From Erinaceus europaeus (lineage: Eukaryota; Chordata; Mammalia; Eulipotyphla; Erinaceidae), in contig NC_080171.1 in assembly GCF_950295315.1 (NCBI RefSeq), forward strand, positions 117,299,064 through 117,363,063: a stretch of 64,000 nucleotides of DNA. The letters are read 5' to 3'. The translations under genes were made by a program, and so were the position numbers. Numbering within the stretch: the first letter of the stretch is position 1; every line of letters begins with the position of its first letter. Shown piece after piece: positions 1-10,954 of this stretch. Below the pieces are notes generated by a model. That model saw only the letters and a program-made list of their open reading frames with translations, did no database searches and was not told the origin of the DNA.

Positions 1-1030
1 CTACGAATTTTAACAACAGACCACTTCTTTATCCATGGAGAAATTCATAACCTAAGCACTATTATGTGTGGCTTATACCATGTCATGTGAAACCATACAT
101 GATTTTCTGCAATGGACTGTGGCATACTGTGTTCCATTCTATGTTTAATATCGCCATTTCAATTGCAAACCTAGAGTTCTGTTAAATAATTTATGTCTCT
201 ATAACAGAAACAAGCTTCTGCTTCTCTTGCCTTATTAAATCTTGAAATTGAAGTTACAGTTTGAAAAATGTTTGCTACAACTTTTTATTACTTTCTGGAA
301 CTACTTTTATAAAATAGGGATTATCTGTTCTTTCAAAGTTTTCAGAATTCTCATAAAATTTTCCAGGCCATGGGCTTGTGATTCATTTTTTATGTGTAAC
401 ATATCTGAAAAAAAATAGAACAGCTTCTTTCTTTTTCAATGATTTTCTCTGAGAGGGAGAGCAGAGGGTTACTCTTTAAGTTTAGAAAGTAACTTAGGGG
501 ATAGATGATGGAGACAGCTGTAGAGAAACATTGTCAAGAACATGGACCCAGGTTCAAGCCTCCCCTTGTTGGAGGGAAATTTCCTGATCGGTGAAGCAGG
601 GCTGCAGGTGTCTCACCCTTTCTCCCCCTCTCTGTATCCCCTTCTCTCTCAGTTTTCATCTCTATCAAAAGTAAAAAGAAATAAAAGGTAAAATGGCCCC
701 CAGGAGTAGTGGATTTGTCGTGAACACTGAGCCCCAGTGATAAGCTTAGAGACAACAGCAAAAACAAAAACAAATAAGTGAATAAATAGTAATCAAACAT
801 TTCTTTTATAGTAATTCTTAATCAATATTAACAGTATAATTTTAAAAAGAAAGTCAGATAGCCTTTCTCTAGCTCTAGACTAATAATTACAAGTAATTGC
901 TGCACTTCAGTGCTTTTAGGTCAGTCTGTGTAATAAACCACACGGAAATATGATCTGACTGTGTTGAGGTCAGGATGAGTGTGTTACATTCTCAAGTCCC
1001 TCATGACTTCTGTGCTTTTTAAACCCCTAG
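1..1030 (+). other. PIEZO2: PIEZO2 intron, 3' part
   Basis: This is the end of the intron preceding the first coding exon in the window. It ends in a pyrimidine-containing acceptor, 'tttttaaacccctag', just before position 1031. Apart from one old SINE at 530-790, I see no recognisable element. Base composition is AT-rich and ordinary. The assignment follows from the exon at 1031-1156. Confidence 0.8.
530..790 (+). mobile_element. SINE, tRNA-derived, 5'-truncated, with 3' module
   Basis: The copy starts near the B box ('ggttcaagcc') and lacks the A-box end. It continues through 'ggtgaagcagggctgcaggtg' (split here by divergence), a CT-rich body, and the extra module 'aggagtagtggatttg...gagccccagtgataa', ending in an A-rich tail. 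Divergence from other copies suggests moderate age. Confidence 0.8.
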
Positions 1031-1156
1031 GGCATACAGGACGCCTCTTAAAGTCTCTGTGTTTCACCAGTCTTTCCTTCCTGCTGCTACACATCATTTT
1101 CCACATCACCTTGGCGAGCCTGGAAGCTCAGCACCGAATAGCACCCGGTTACAACT
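1031..1156 (+). CDS. PIEZO2: PIEZO2 internal coding exon (probably exon 3)
   Basis: PIEZO2 is a very large homotrimeric plasma-membrane cation channel opened by membrane tension; it serves touch, proprioception and interoception. The exon starts after 'cccctag' and ends before 'gtaagt'. It reads in frame as two bases of a split Gly codon, 41 full codons beginning HTGRLLKSL, and one base of a split codon. The peptide includes the hydrophobic run FTSLSFLLLHIIFHITLASL, one of the first membrane helices of the N-terminal blade, followed by EAQHRIAPGYN. From memory this matches human PIEZO2 at about residues 55-95 with little or no change. It is 126 nt, a multiple of three, with phase-1 boundaries at both ends. 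The last T joins GT of the exon at 49858 to make a Cys codon. There is no stop, frameshift or missing splice dinucleotide, so the gene looks intact here. PIEZO1 is the only close alternative, and the peptide fits PIEZO2. Confidence 0.95.
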
Positions 1157-1162
1157 GTAAGT

Positions 1163-1737
1163 ATAAATTTTGTTTCCAACATCTCTCTCTGTGTCTGTCG
1201 CCATGCTAATAGAAATGTAGGCAAACAGTTTCATCATAAAAGAGATGGTTATTTTTGACCATTTGACAATTCCAATATACTGTAATTACACATAGGAAGA
1301 CTTCCCATAGAGAATGAACTCGTTGAATAGAATTAACGAGTCAATGCACATCTGATCTTTGCTACCAGTCTGCCTGTAAAGACATAAGTGGACTTAAAGA
1401 TCAAGACCTACGTGCAGTTGCTGGAATTTCAAATGTTTATACAATGTGTTCTAGCATCATAAGGACTACAGAAATTGAAAGAACGCTGCATGACAGGGGC
1501 CCCACTCCTACTGAAAGCACAGTAGATAGAGCTCAGTGACCTTTAGTGCAGGAGGAGGGTGTTTTGCTTGGTGAAGGATGAGGTGTCATGTTAGGTTGGG
1601 GAGGTGTGAAAATGTACTACCCTGATGACAGTCTTTTGAATCAATATTTCCCCATTAAAGTGATCTGGCATTATATAAGACTTCCTATGTCTTTATGGGG
1701 AAATGTAATGACATATATATATATATATATATATCCA
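1163..1737. other. Intronic sequence, no recognised element except (TA)n
   Basis: This stretch just inside the intron donor contains a short TA dinucleotide run (about 1712-1734) that adjoins the T-rich end of the following SINE. Nothing else is recognisable. Confidence 0.6.
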
Positions 1738-1943
1738 CTTTAAAATTTTATTATCTTATTAGATAGAGACAGCCAGAAATTGAATGGGAAGGGGGGTTAT
1801 AGAGAGGAGGGACAGAGACAGAGAGACACCTACAGCACTGCTTCATATACCTCCATTTAAAAATTAGAATCTTTTTTCTTTTTATGAAACACCAGGATGT
1901 GAACCAAGGGCCTCGCATATTTATTATATCACCAAGAAGCCTA
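1738..1943 (-). mobile_element. SINE type B, minus
   Basis: On the + strand it reads as the reverse complement: 'agatagagacagccagaaattg', purine-rich body, 'cacctacagcactgcttca', then a degraded B box ('gatgtgaaccaag') and head. The copy is diverged and has an internal replacement around 1855-1885. Confidence 0.75.
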
Positions 1944-1989
1944 AAATTCTTTATCGATATTCATAGGGAAACATCTGTCCCTTGTTAAA

Positions 1990-2278
1990 TCGCCACTAGA
2001 GTTACCGCCAGAGCACAGTGTCTGCACAATGAATTCATCACTCCCAGTGGCCATTTACCTTCATCCCCCCACCCCCTTTATTTTATTTTTAGGACAGGGA
2101 CAAATTAAGAGAGGAGAGATATTTGAAAAGGGAGGAAGAGAGAGCTACAGCAAAGATGTTTCACTTGTGGAGCTACCCCCTACACATACACACAGGTTGT
2201 AGTGGGGAGTGCTTGAACTCAGATCATTGTGTATGGAAATGTGTGTGCTCAACCAAGTGTGCTACCACCAACTCCAGC
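1990..2278 (-). mobile_element. SINE with 3' module, minus
   Basis: It begins on the + strand with the reverse-complemented 3' module ('cagtgtctgcacaatgaattcatc...gtggccatt'), then the purine-rich body and the tRNA-like head ending 'gctaccaccaactcc'. It is an old copy with many substitutions. Confidence 0.75.
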
Positions 2279-2285
2279 ATTTGTC

Positions 2286-2630
2286 TCCCGTACATTATAT
2301 TTTTATGTTTTGATCTGGAAAAGTCGGCACAAGTAGTGATTTATCTCTAGAGTGTCATTATTCCAAAATCAACCCCCCCTTGGATACATTTTGTTTCAAA
2401 TTATGCATACTGATTGCCATATGGAATTAAAAAAAAGAATTTTGAGTAGATGGAAGACAGTTCACATGTCTTATGTTCAGAAAAAAATCCTGAAATATTT
2501 GAAATTAATCAGAAAAGCTTTTTGCTCTGTGAAACATATTTGTGGGTTTAAAATGTCCTGATTTACAGTAAGCATGAAAACAAGTAACACAGTGTACCTA
2601 CCCATCCATAGAAAATAAAAAGAAAGAAAG
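2286..2630. other. Intronic sequence, nothing recognised
   Basis: AT-rich unique sequence between two SINEs. The short open frames across it have no recognisable product. Confidence 0.5.
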
Positions 2631-2848
2631 GAGCCAGGCGGTGGTGCACCTGGTTAAGCACTCATATTACAATGCACAAGGACCCAGGTTCAAGCCCCTG
2701 GCCCCCACCTGCAGGGGGAAAGCTTGATGAGTGGTGAAGCAAGACTGCAGGTGTCTCTATCTCTCTCCCTCTCTATCACCTTCTCCTCTCTCAATTTCTC
2801 TCTGTCTCTATCCAATAATATAAATAAATAAATAAATAAATAAATACA
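2631..2848 (+). mobile_element. SINE type B, plus
   Basis: It has the head 'gagccaggcggtggtgcacc', B box 'ggttcaagcccc', body 'gcagggggaaagcttgatga' and a CT-rich stretch, and ends in an (AAAT)n tail at about 2820-2848. It looks nearly full length. Confidence 0.9.
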
Positions 2849-3472
2849 AGAAAAGAAAAAGATCAAAATTCTTCATGGATCACTGATTATTAGCACAAAT
2901 ATGGGGAGAGATCCTTTAGTAAAATCCATAGTCATAAATTTCTCATTATCTCTCACAAAGTAACTCTTTTAGTAACTAACCTTTACAGAGTTAGGGTTAG
3001 TTTTTATTTTGGACATTTCATTGAGCTCAGATTTCCTTTGATAACAATGTCTGTCAAGTGATATCTGATTTAAGAGCCGTGATTTAAAATATGGTTACTG
3101 TTTTTCAGATTGAAATATTTTGAAATATAATGTATGTCCAATCATGCACTGGTTAGCAATATTTTTACCAGCTGTAGATGTTTACCTTATGTGGTCCCAA
3201 TAGACTGTAGACACAGGCTACCTGTATAACAGACTACCACTTCCACTACCCTCTATGATGTTTACACAAATTCAGAATTTCCTAATGGTATATTTCTCAC
3301 ATTAAATGCACCCATTTATATTACAATTTAGTATATTTTGCAAGTTTCACTACTTTTTTTTTACTCTCTACATATGTAATTTGATATCTCCCTATATCAA
3401 ATATATATTATATTATATTAATATATATATATATATATATATATAATTTGATCTCTTTCTCTCTCTCTCTTT
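2849..3472. other. Intronic sequence with (TA)n at about 3400-3446
   Basis: Unique AT-rich DNA, then an interrupted TA dinucleotide array followed by a short CT run that leads into the next SINE. I see no gene or regulatory element. Confidence 0.55.
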
Positions 3473-3735
3473 GGCCTCCAGAGCTTGGTGCCTACACTAC
3501 AGATTCATTGCTCCTAGAAGCCATTTTTTTTCCACTTTATAGGATAGGACAGAGAAATTGACAGAGGAGGAGGAGATAATGGAGAAGGAGAGAGACAGAG
3601 ACACCTGCAGACCTGCTTCACCACTTGTGAAGCGCTCCCCCCCCCCCCCCCGCAGTTGGGGAGGGAGGATCCTTGTGTGGCTCCTTGCGCTTCATACTAC
3701 GTGTGCTTAACCTGCTGTGCCAACACCTGGCCCCG
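3473..3735 (-). mobile_element. SINE with 3' module, minus
   Basis: It starts with the reverse-complemented 3' module ('cctccagagcttggtgcc') and ends at the head 'gtgccaacacctggccc'. It contains a run of 15 C at 3637-3651 where other copies have 'cccctgcaggtgggg', probably an expansion and a likely sequencing trouble spot. Confidence 0.85.
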
Positions 3736-3885
3736 AGTATCTCTACTTTCTATTTCCAGAGCGATTTCCATTATTCCAAAAAGAAATCCCGAACTTAATG
3801 ATATTTTCATTCCCCTCTCAATCTGTCTCGGGCAACTACCAATCTCCTCTACATGTCTATTAGATTTACCGATTTTCACCCTGAT

Positions 3886-4209
3886 AGAATTACACAGTAT
3901 TGGGTGTCAGGCGTAGCGCAGTGGATTAAGTGCACTTGGCACAAAGCGCAAGGACCGGTGGAAGGACCCCGGTTCGAGTCCCCAGCTTCCCACCTGCAGG
4001 GGAGTCGCTTTACAGGCGGTGAAGCAGGTCTGCAGGTGTCTGTCTTTCTCTCCCCCTCTCTGTCTTCCCCTCCTCTCTCCATTTCTCTCTGTCCTATCCA
4101 ACAACAATGACAGCAATAACAACAATAACGATAAACAACAAGGGCAACAAAAGGGAAAATAAATAAATATTAAAAAAACTAAAAAAAAAAAAAAAGAATT
4201 ACACAGTAT
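3886..4209 (+). mobile_element. SINE type A, full length, with perfect 15-bp TSD
   Basis: The element body is about 3901-4194. A perfect target-site duplication, 'agaattacacagtat', lies at 3886-3900 and 4195-4209. The tRNA-like head has A box 'tagcgcagtgg' and B box 'ggttcgagtcc', followed by 'cacctgcaggggagtcgctt', a CT-rich body, an AAC/ATAAC-rich tail and poly-A. The perfect TSD points to a relatively young insertion. Confidence 0.95.
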
Positions 4210-4489
4210 GCGACCTTGTGGGTCAGGTTCTTTCATGCAGCCGAATGTTCTCAACATCCATCCATGTGGTAGCATGTGTCAGTACTTTATTCTCATGGTC
4301 ATTATGTATTACTAAGATGTGGTTTTGAAGCATACTTAAAGTCATTCCATAACTAAAGTGGATAAAATCAGATTTCTAACTGATACTTCAGTTACAATGA
4401 TAAGATAATATTTATAACATATTGTGCTTCAGACAAGTATTGACAATAGTATTTTATAGTACTTCTCAATAAATTAAAAATTCTTTAAG

Positions 4490-4491
<2 letters not shown>

Positions 4492-4531
<40 letters not shown>
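4492..4531. repeat. (GT)n microsatellite, 40 bp
   Basis: An uninterrupted GT dinucleotide run. The following 4532-4612 ('ccaggaattgaattcaggacc...') resembles the reverse complement of an old tRNA-like SINE head, so the GT run may have grown from a SINE tail. Confidence 0.9.
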
Positions 4532-4532
<1 letters not shown>

Positions 4533-4799
4533 TTTTTCCAGGAATTGAATTCAGGACCTCATCCTTCATCTTCGTAACAATGTTCTTAGTCACCGACTAT
4601 ATCCTTGGGCTCAGTATTTCTATTAAAGCATTCCTATAGCAGTGAGGAAAACTTTTTTTCACTCTAATTGTTCTCTATATAAAAGGCTACTATGATTTTC
4701 CCTTACTAAACTTGTTTAAACACAGGATATATTATAGATCATCAAATTTTAGACATGCAAATGATTTTACGTACTAACTGATGTAAAAAGAATAACTCT

Positions 4800-4892
4800 G
4801 GCAGGGGTAGATAGCAGAGAATAATGGTTATGCAAACAGACTCTCATGCCTGAGGCTCCCAAGTCGCAGGTTCAATCCTCCACACCATTAAT
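4800..4892 (+). mobile_element. Third tRNA-like SINE (type D) fragment, plus
   Basis: It reads 'ggggtagatagcagagaataatggttatgc', then 'ctctcatgcctgaggctccc' and a B box 'ggttcaatcc'. The same head is found reversed at 50560-50690. It is a different SINE group from types A and B. Confidence 0.65.
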
Positions 4893-5100
4893 ATAATATG
4901 AATCTTCCATATAAATATAGTGCATTTTCTTTCTTTTTTCAACACTCTCATATGAAAGTTCTATCTTGGGGGTCGATGAGTAGGGGCCAGAAAAAAATCT
5001 AAAGCCATCATACCTGCAAAGTATGCACTCTACCATCTATTTACATCTCTGGGCCCTTTAAAGTTTTATTTTCCCCTAGTCCATAAAGAACTAATCTAAT

Positions 5101-5359
5101 GAAAATTATAAAATCGGAGCCAGGTGGTGGCATACTTGGTTAAGCTCTCACATTACAGTATGCAAGGTCCCAGGTTCAAGCCCCTGGTCCCCACCTGCAA
5201 GAGAAAAGCTTCACGAGTGGTGAAGTAGGGCTACAGGTGTCTCTCTCTCTCTCTCTCTCTCTCCTTCTCTATTTCCCTCTCCCTTCTCAATTTCTGTCTC
5301 TATACAATAATAAATAAAGATAACAATTTCAAAAAAAAAGAAAAGAAAATTATAAAATC
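5101..5359 (+). mobile_element. SINE type B, plus, with perfect 15-bp TSD
   Basis: The body is 5116-5344. A perfect duplication, 'gaaaattataaaatc', lies at 5101-5115 and 5345-5359. Head 'ggagccaggtggtggcatac', B box 'ggttcaagcccc', a CT run (5239-5263) and an A-rich tail are present. The complete TSD suggests recent insertion. Confidence 0.95.
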
Positions 5360-6759
5360 AACTTTATTTCAACCAAATTAAACTGAATTTTAAAATTATT
5401 TCTATGAAAATGAAAATTCCAATTTGAAGTTCTAATATTTTTGATGAACAGATAATTTTGAAAGGGGAAAAACTAAAGGTCTAGTTAGAAGAATTGTTTG
5501 ATTTCTTGACTTACAGCCATCAGCATTTTCAAAATGAGATTTAAGAATCAGAAATTTCCTCAGAAAAAATAAGTGATGCATGTAGCAAAGTTGGCTCACC
5601 AGGGTGTTAAGGGAGTTTTTATTCCATTTCATGTGTTGCATTTTACTAAGTACATTCTTGAAAAGGGATTAAAGAGGATAACAAACTTCAGAACCTTACA
5701 AACTAGGTTAGTCCAAGACTGACAAAGACCAGGTTTTTAGCCATGAGCAGTTTTTAATGCCCAAATTACATAAACTCCTGAAAATACTGTTAGAGTGGGT
5801 AATGGAAACACTGACTTTTAATTTATACTTGACTTCAACTGACTAATGTTATTGTTTCTTGAGCAGTTGGAGTTCTTATTACTCTATCAAAACTATAAAC
5901 ACAAACTCAGCTGATTTTTGTTATATTTGAAGTTCAGCCTTTTTCTGCATCTGTAGAAGAAGCAACATTTCAAACAAAGTGATAGAAAGTTTATTGACCA
6001 GCAGTATGCATTTGTAACATTTTCCTCTTCGTTCAAGGTTAATAAATTAAAAATGAATTAACCCAGACAGGCCATGTTTCAAAATCATCTTCCGGTGGTG
6101 TTCAATTTCAAGACCACCAACTGCTTGTTTTTATGTGTTTGATTTTGTTTTCCCTGACTACTCCTCTTCCCCTTTAAATTTTATATATTCTCAGCCTCAT
6201 TATGCTAAAAGCACTCAGGACATCTCAGGAATCCCAGACATATGTTCAGGTGACAACAGTAGCATTTATAAATATTGAGTCATTGAAAATTCTTGTTTCC
6301 CCAGAGTCCTGTAAGGCTCACTGGCAGTAGTAAAGAGTTTTCAATCTGCTGTATTTAATTTTTGACTAGCTGGAAGATTTTTTAAAGGTGCCATTGTGCA
6401 GAGCTGAAACTTAACACCCTACTCCCCCTGCTCTCTCTCTTCTCTCTCTCTCTCTCTCTCTCTCAATTCATTCCAAAATGGTGCTCTTAAAAGGTGAGTG
6501 AGGAAATCAGAGGGGCAGAGGATACCTCAGTAAATTTTCCTCAAACATGTGTTGTGCCGCTTACTTAAATATTTTCATTCCATCAAAGATATGCTATTTA
6601 AATAAATGTAAACCCGGTTCCAATTATGTCATTACAGATCCCATAGAAGTAGTTTGTCTGACTCAGTAGTCAGCATGTGACAAAGTGAATGAAATATTGT
6701 AATCAGTCTGGATTCCAGTGCTTTGCTGTACTAAAGCATGCTTTTTTAAAAAAAGATTT
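5360..6759. other. Repeat-poor intronic stretch
   Basis: About 1.4 kb without a recognised SINE or LINE. It contains one CT dinucleotide run at 6430-6464 and several AT-rich homeobox-like words (for example 'aaatgaattaac' near 6052), which are too common to call. No coding exon was recognised. Confidence 0.5.
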
Positions 6760-7032
6760 TTAAATATATATATTTATTTCCTTTTTGTTGCCCTTGTTTT
6801 AATTGTTGTTGTAGTTATTATTATTGTTGATGTCATCGTTGTTGGATAGGACAGAGAGAAATGGAGAGGGGGAGAAGACAGGGGGGAGAGAAAGACACCT
6901 GCAGACCTGCTTTACTGCCTGTGAAGTGACTCCCCTGCAGGTGGGGAGTTGGGGGATCGAACCAGGTTCCTTCTGCTGGTCCTTTCGCTTTGCAGCATGA
7001 GCGCTTAACCCGCTGCGCTACCGCCCAACTCC
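6760..7032 (-). mobile_element. SINE type A, minus
   Basis: The + strand shows the reversed tail ('tttgttgcccttgttttaattg...'), 'ggataggacagagagaaatgg', 'cacctgcagacctgct' and ends with the reversed A-box head 'ctgcgctaccgcccaactcc'. The words 'gcatgctttt' on both sides are the probable target duplication. Confidence 0.9.
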
Positions 7033-7500
7033 GTAATGCATGCTTTTGATTGGAAGAAAATTCTGACTTCACAGCTAGGAAGGAGAAAGTTGTGTTAGTA
7101 ATGACTATGTACAGGGCACCTACCATCTATATGCTCTCCAGGACCATTACATGTGTTTTCCAATTAGTGGTTCCTTTTTCCACATAACAAATCAGTTTCA
7201 CTATTCTTTAATTTGGACAATCCAAATACATATTCCGGTTCATTGTCTGTACGGGTTTCTAGGATGGGTAGTGTTGTGTGAGCAGGAGGCTACACTGTAC
7301 TTGCTGGCAGGGCCTAAGGAAGGGAATGGAAACTCCAATCAGGCTGATTCCTCATCTCCACACTGGGCACTCTCCTCGATAGTGGACCGATCTGGAGACA
7401 GGAATATCATTTTTCTTCTTATAAGTACATTGCTGTGCAAGTGAACCCTTGATATTTTAAGGACCATGTTACTTTACAATCTCCCTTCACAGAAGAGGTG
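7033..7500. other. Intronic sequence, nothing recognised
   Basis: Unique sequence with an accidental open frame on + at 7151-7444. Its translation has no recognisable domain. Confidence 0.5.
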
Positions 7501-7709
7501 ATATATATATTTCTACTATTGAATAGAGGCAGAGAGAAATTGAGAGGAAAGGGGGATAGAGAGGACAAGAGACAGACACCTGCAGCCCTGCTTCATCACT
7601 TAGGAAGCTTTTCCCCCTGTAGGTGGAGACCAAGGACTTGAAGCTAGGTCCTTGCATGCTTTTAATGTGTGTGCTTAACCAGGTGTACCACCACCTGGCC
7701 CCAAGAGGT
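7494..7709 (-). mobile_element. SINE type B, minus
   Basis: The body is about 7501-7703. Reverse-complement order: T/A-rich tail, 'gaggcagagagaaattgagagg', 'cacctgcagccctgcttca', 'gaagctttt', B box and 'ccaccacctggcccc'. The 7-bp word 'aagaggt' flanks it on both sides. Confidence 0.9.
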
Positions 7710-7740
7710 ACCTTCTGTGGGTTTAATGTGGTACCTGCCC

Positions 7741-7944
7741 AGTCTGCACATGGTAGGCATAAGGGTGAGAGTAATGATGGTGAAGGCTAATGAAAATTAA
7801 TTAGAGGTGAAATAGCACTGAGGATACTGATAAAGAAGTAGACACTAAAAGCAGCTAAGTCACACAGTCTGTTGGCATCTCGAGAGTGTTAGACTTTCCA
7901 CTCTTTCTCCCTCTTTGTGGAACTACTTATTTATCATATATGTG
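7741..7944 (+). repeat. 204-bp direct repeat, copy 1
   Basis: It aligns without gaps to 8551-8754 (offset 810) with about 12 mismatches by eye, roughly 94% identity. It is not SINE-like. See copy 2. Confidence 0.9.
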
Positions 7945-8550
7945 AGATTGTTTCCCTGTTAAATTTGTAAAAATTTTGGACCTCATATTAATGGATTTAA
8001 GAGTCAGGGAGAAAATTCTAAAGGTGTGGTCATGGGAGATTAGCAGTTGTACCTTGATCTCCAACACATCTAGAAAATTTAACAAAAGAAGATATGGAAG
8101 TTCAACAAAAGAACACAACTGTGAGATTGGAAAGAGTCAGACATAGCTACATATGGACACACTTATAAACAGTTAATGAGCAGAAGGTAAGAAGAAACAT
8201 TTCTCACTAGAGAATAAACTATGCTTGTTGGGCTCCACAACTTCTTGGGGGAGTGCAGCACCTAGACACATGTGAGAGTGGATGAACTCTGGGCTTCAAG
8301 TTCTTCACCAAAGGAGTATTTCAAGAGAGTCAGAGCATAAAATTGCCAAAAGGATGTACCCTGTGTGATAGGGAAGGAGACAACTAAAGTACAGCCATTT
8401 ACAGTGACTGTGTGGTCTTGCCCTCACCCCCCAAGTGAGAATCACGAAAGGTAGAGAAGAGTCAAGTTGTGACAGGGTAGGAGAGTGTGCCTTGTCTATT
8501 CACTTCACAGAGAAAAACAGCTCAGCCAGAGCTGGGTGCATGTGGTGCCC
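7945..8550. other. 606-bp spacer between the direct repeats
   Basis: Non-SINE sequence with no long open frame. It may be part of an old LINE-1 5' region, because copy 2 runs on into LINE-1 ORF1-like sequence, but that is inference. Confidence 0.4.
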
Positions 8551-8754
8551 AGTTTGCACATGGTAGGCATCAGGGTGAGAGTAATGATGGTGAAGGCTAA
8601 TGAAAATTAGTTAGGGGTGAAATAGCACTGAGGATACTGATGAAGAAGTAGACACTAAAAGTAGTTAAGTCACACAGTCTGTTGGGATCTCAAGTGTGTT
8701 AGACTTTTCACTCTTTCTCCCTCTTTGTGGAACTAATTATTTATCATATATGTG
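8551..8754 (+). repeat. 204-bp direct repeat, copy 2
   Basis: Second copy of 7741-7944. Differences are spread evenly and mostly transitions (for example aaattaa/aaattag, agcagct/agtagtt), so the duplication is not brand new. It is directly followed by LINE-1-like sequence. Confidence 0.9.
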
Positions 8755-9480
8755 GTTCTCAGAGATGCTGTAATACTACCACTAGATCCAGTTATCTCCC
8801 AGAAGAGAAATTGAAACTGAGAATTACCCTCCCCTCAACACACACACTACACATAAGCAAACAGGTAGCTCAGCAGTATGTAGACTCAACTACACGAGCT
8901 GCACTAAGTGTCCAAACAGAGATGAATCACCACACAGAAAGTCATGGCAGGGCCCAGAGAAAGGAAAACCACAAAAGAACTCCAGGGACATACAGAACTG
9001 AAGGACTGACAGAGAAAGAAATGAGTTAATTGTGAGGATAATTCATGAATTTCAACTTAGACACAAAAATACTCAGGAAGTGCAAGATTTTCTCACTATG
9101 GAGAAGGAAATCATGAAAGAAAAAAAAAATGATGCCAGAGTTCACTAATTAGATGGAAAACATGAAAGAAAAACTTGACATGTAGCTACATGGTTCGAAG
9201 GACACTTGAATGCATACGCCAAGGCATGTCATTATGAAACTAAAAATCAAAGACAAAGAAAAAATATTGCAGGCTTTTAGGGAAAAATAGGGCTATCAGG
9301 CTTTCACCGGTAATCTCATCACAAACTCTGGAGGCAAGAAGAGAGTGGAAAAGTATATTTAGGAGAGGCACCCACCTGAAAGACAGGCAAACAGAGCCAC
9401 AGAATGGTGGGCTGGAATAGGTATTCAAAAAAATCTCTACTTTTAGGTCTATATTTTGCCCTAATTTATGGATACATGTG
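8755..9480 (+). mobile_element. LINE-1/HAL1-type fragment, ORF1-like region
   Basis: The sequence is A-rich and resembles the ORF1 part of old LINE-1/HAL1 elements. It contains glutamate/lysine-rich coding potential ('actatggagaaggaaatcat') and the block 'ctctggaggcaagaagagag', which recalls the LINE-1 segment for 'tacaagccagaagagagtgg'. Reading frames are broken. ORF1 encodes an RNA-binding coiled-coil protein. The call rests on remembered similarity only. Confidence 0.45.
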
Positions 9481-9484
9481 AACA

Positions 9485-10094
9485 TATGCCTTAGCTCATG
9501 GGGCCTGGTCTATATCTATGTTTTGGGACTTTGTTAGGAAGTGAACCACTTAGAATGGAATTAAAGAATCCTATGAGAAAGGAAAGGTCTCACCCAACTA
9601 ATGAAGCTGAAGGGTTAACATTCCATGCCTGACGTCTCTGATGTCACAGTCTGAAGTGAAGCATGATGAGGTGGTACTGTTTGTGTTGATTAGGTTGGGA
9701 TCAGCAGATGCAATATCATTTGGTATGAATTGAGAGAAGCATGCAGGAAAGTGACCCCACCCTAGAAGTTCCAGGACTGAGGGAAATATAGGCTCTATAG
9801 AGGAAGCAGGAGTTTCCTGTTGTCTTAGGGTTTAAGAAGGCAATAGATAGTTATTGCTATAATCAAATTATTTGGCAATTGGGTAAACTTTGAAAATCCT
9901 ATTGGTAGGATTTGCTGTATCATACATAACATAACCATAATTTCTGTCCTTTGACATTATTTGTATATAGCTGTGTCTTATAGAGTAATGCCACCAGTTG
10001 GTTCTGTTCTCCCTGGTCTAAGCTTTTAGGTGAGTCAACATTTCAAAGAATCAAACTATTGTCTGTACATTAAAACGTTTGAGACATTCAATGA
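9485..10094 (+). mobile_element. R1-family core fragment, plus
   Basis: Positions 9645-9790 match 33035-33190 over about 150 bp ('gaagtgaagcatg..gaggtgg', 'gatgcaatat.attt', 'gttccaggactg'). It is therefore a dispersed repeat. It continues to about 10094 without further matches in this window. The family is abundant in hedgehog as I remember it, but I cannot assign its class. Confidence 0.6.
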
Positions 10095-10850
10095 ATTTTT
10101 CTCCTCTCATATTAATTAAATAGTAATTTATATGACTACAAGTTAATAGTACTGTGCATAAACACCATTCCCACCACCAAAAGACTGTGTCCTATCCCAC
10201 CCCACCCTACCCGACTCCCCCCACCCCCCACCCCATGAAGCTGAACTTCCACCCTCACCCTCAATCCAGAGATTTTTACTTTGGTGCCCTGTTGGTCTGC
10301 TTCTAAATTCTGCTTCTAAGACCCCTTCTGTTGCACTGCTTAACGCTGTGGTCTATTTACATAATAACTGTTTACCTGAGAACCGCCCTGCCTGCAGGGC
10401 ACTGATTTAATCTCACTGGTTTGTGCTTTTTCCTTCTCCCACCCCCTATCCTGCACACATCCTCTTCCAACCTGACACTTCCGCCTCAGGAGATATAAAG
10501 GACAGGGCTTTCTAATGAAGAGAGATTAGATAGATAGCTTGCACTGCATTCCTCATCAATAGAGATTGAACTGCTTTCCCAGCTCAGCCATGAGTCCCTG
10601 GTCATCTCTCTCCCACCCGCAAAGCTAGACCTGCAGTGCCCTACTCCAAACTCAGTCAAATCCTGCTTTGAGTTTAATTTTCTGTTCTTCTTTCTCAACT
10701 TCTGTTTATGAGTGAGATCATCCCATACTTGTCTTTCTGACTTAGCTCACTTAACGTAATTCCTTCTAGCTCCATCCAAGATGGGTCAGAGAAGGTGTTT
10801 TCATTATTCTTAATAGCTGCTTAGTATTTCATTGACCCAGAATTTAGAAA
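10095..10850 (-). mobile_element. LINE-1 3' end, minus
   Basis: Reverse-complemented 3' UTR ('cattcccaccaccaaaag', 'tttactttggtgccctg') followed by the reversed end of ORF2 ('tatgagtgagatcatcccat', 'ttagctcacttaac', 'tagctgcttagtatttcatt'). This layout is characteristic of 5'-truncated LINE-1. The ORF2 part is short and broken. Confidence 0.75.
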
Positions 10851-10954
10851 TGTTTAAGCTTCATGAAAAGTCAGGCATATCAAAAGCGAAGAGGGGTAAA
10901 TAGCTGGACCTTTCACAATGCACAGTCAAGTTGTGAATAAAAAGGAGAATTGTG

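Noticed and set aside
3901..4194. tRNA genes at the A-box/B-box pairs of the SINE heads
   Set aside because: The heads keep polymerase III promoter boxes but do not fold as complete tRNAs, occur in about fifty copies and end in SINE bodies.
9485..10094. Endogenous retrovirus LTR
   Set aside because: It repeats at 33035, but I see no TG...CA ends, primer-binding site or retroviral coding sequence, so a retroviral call is not supported.
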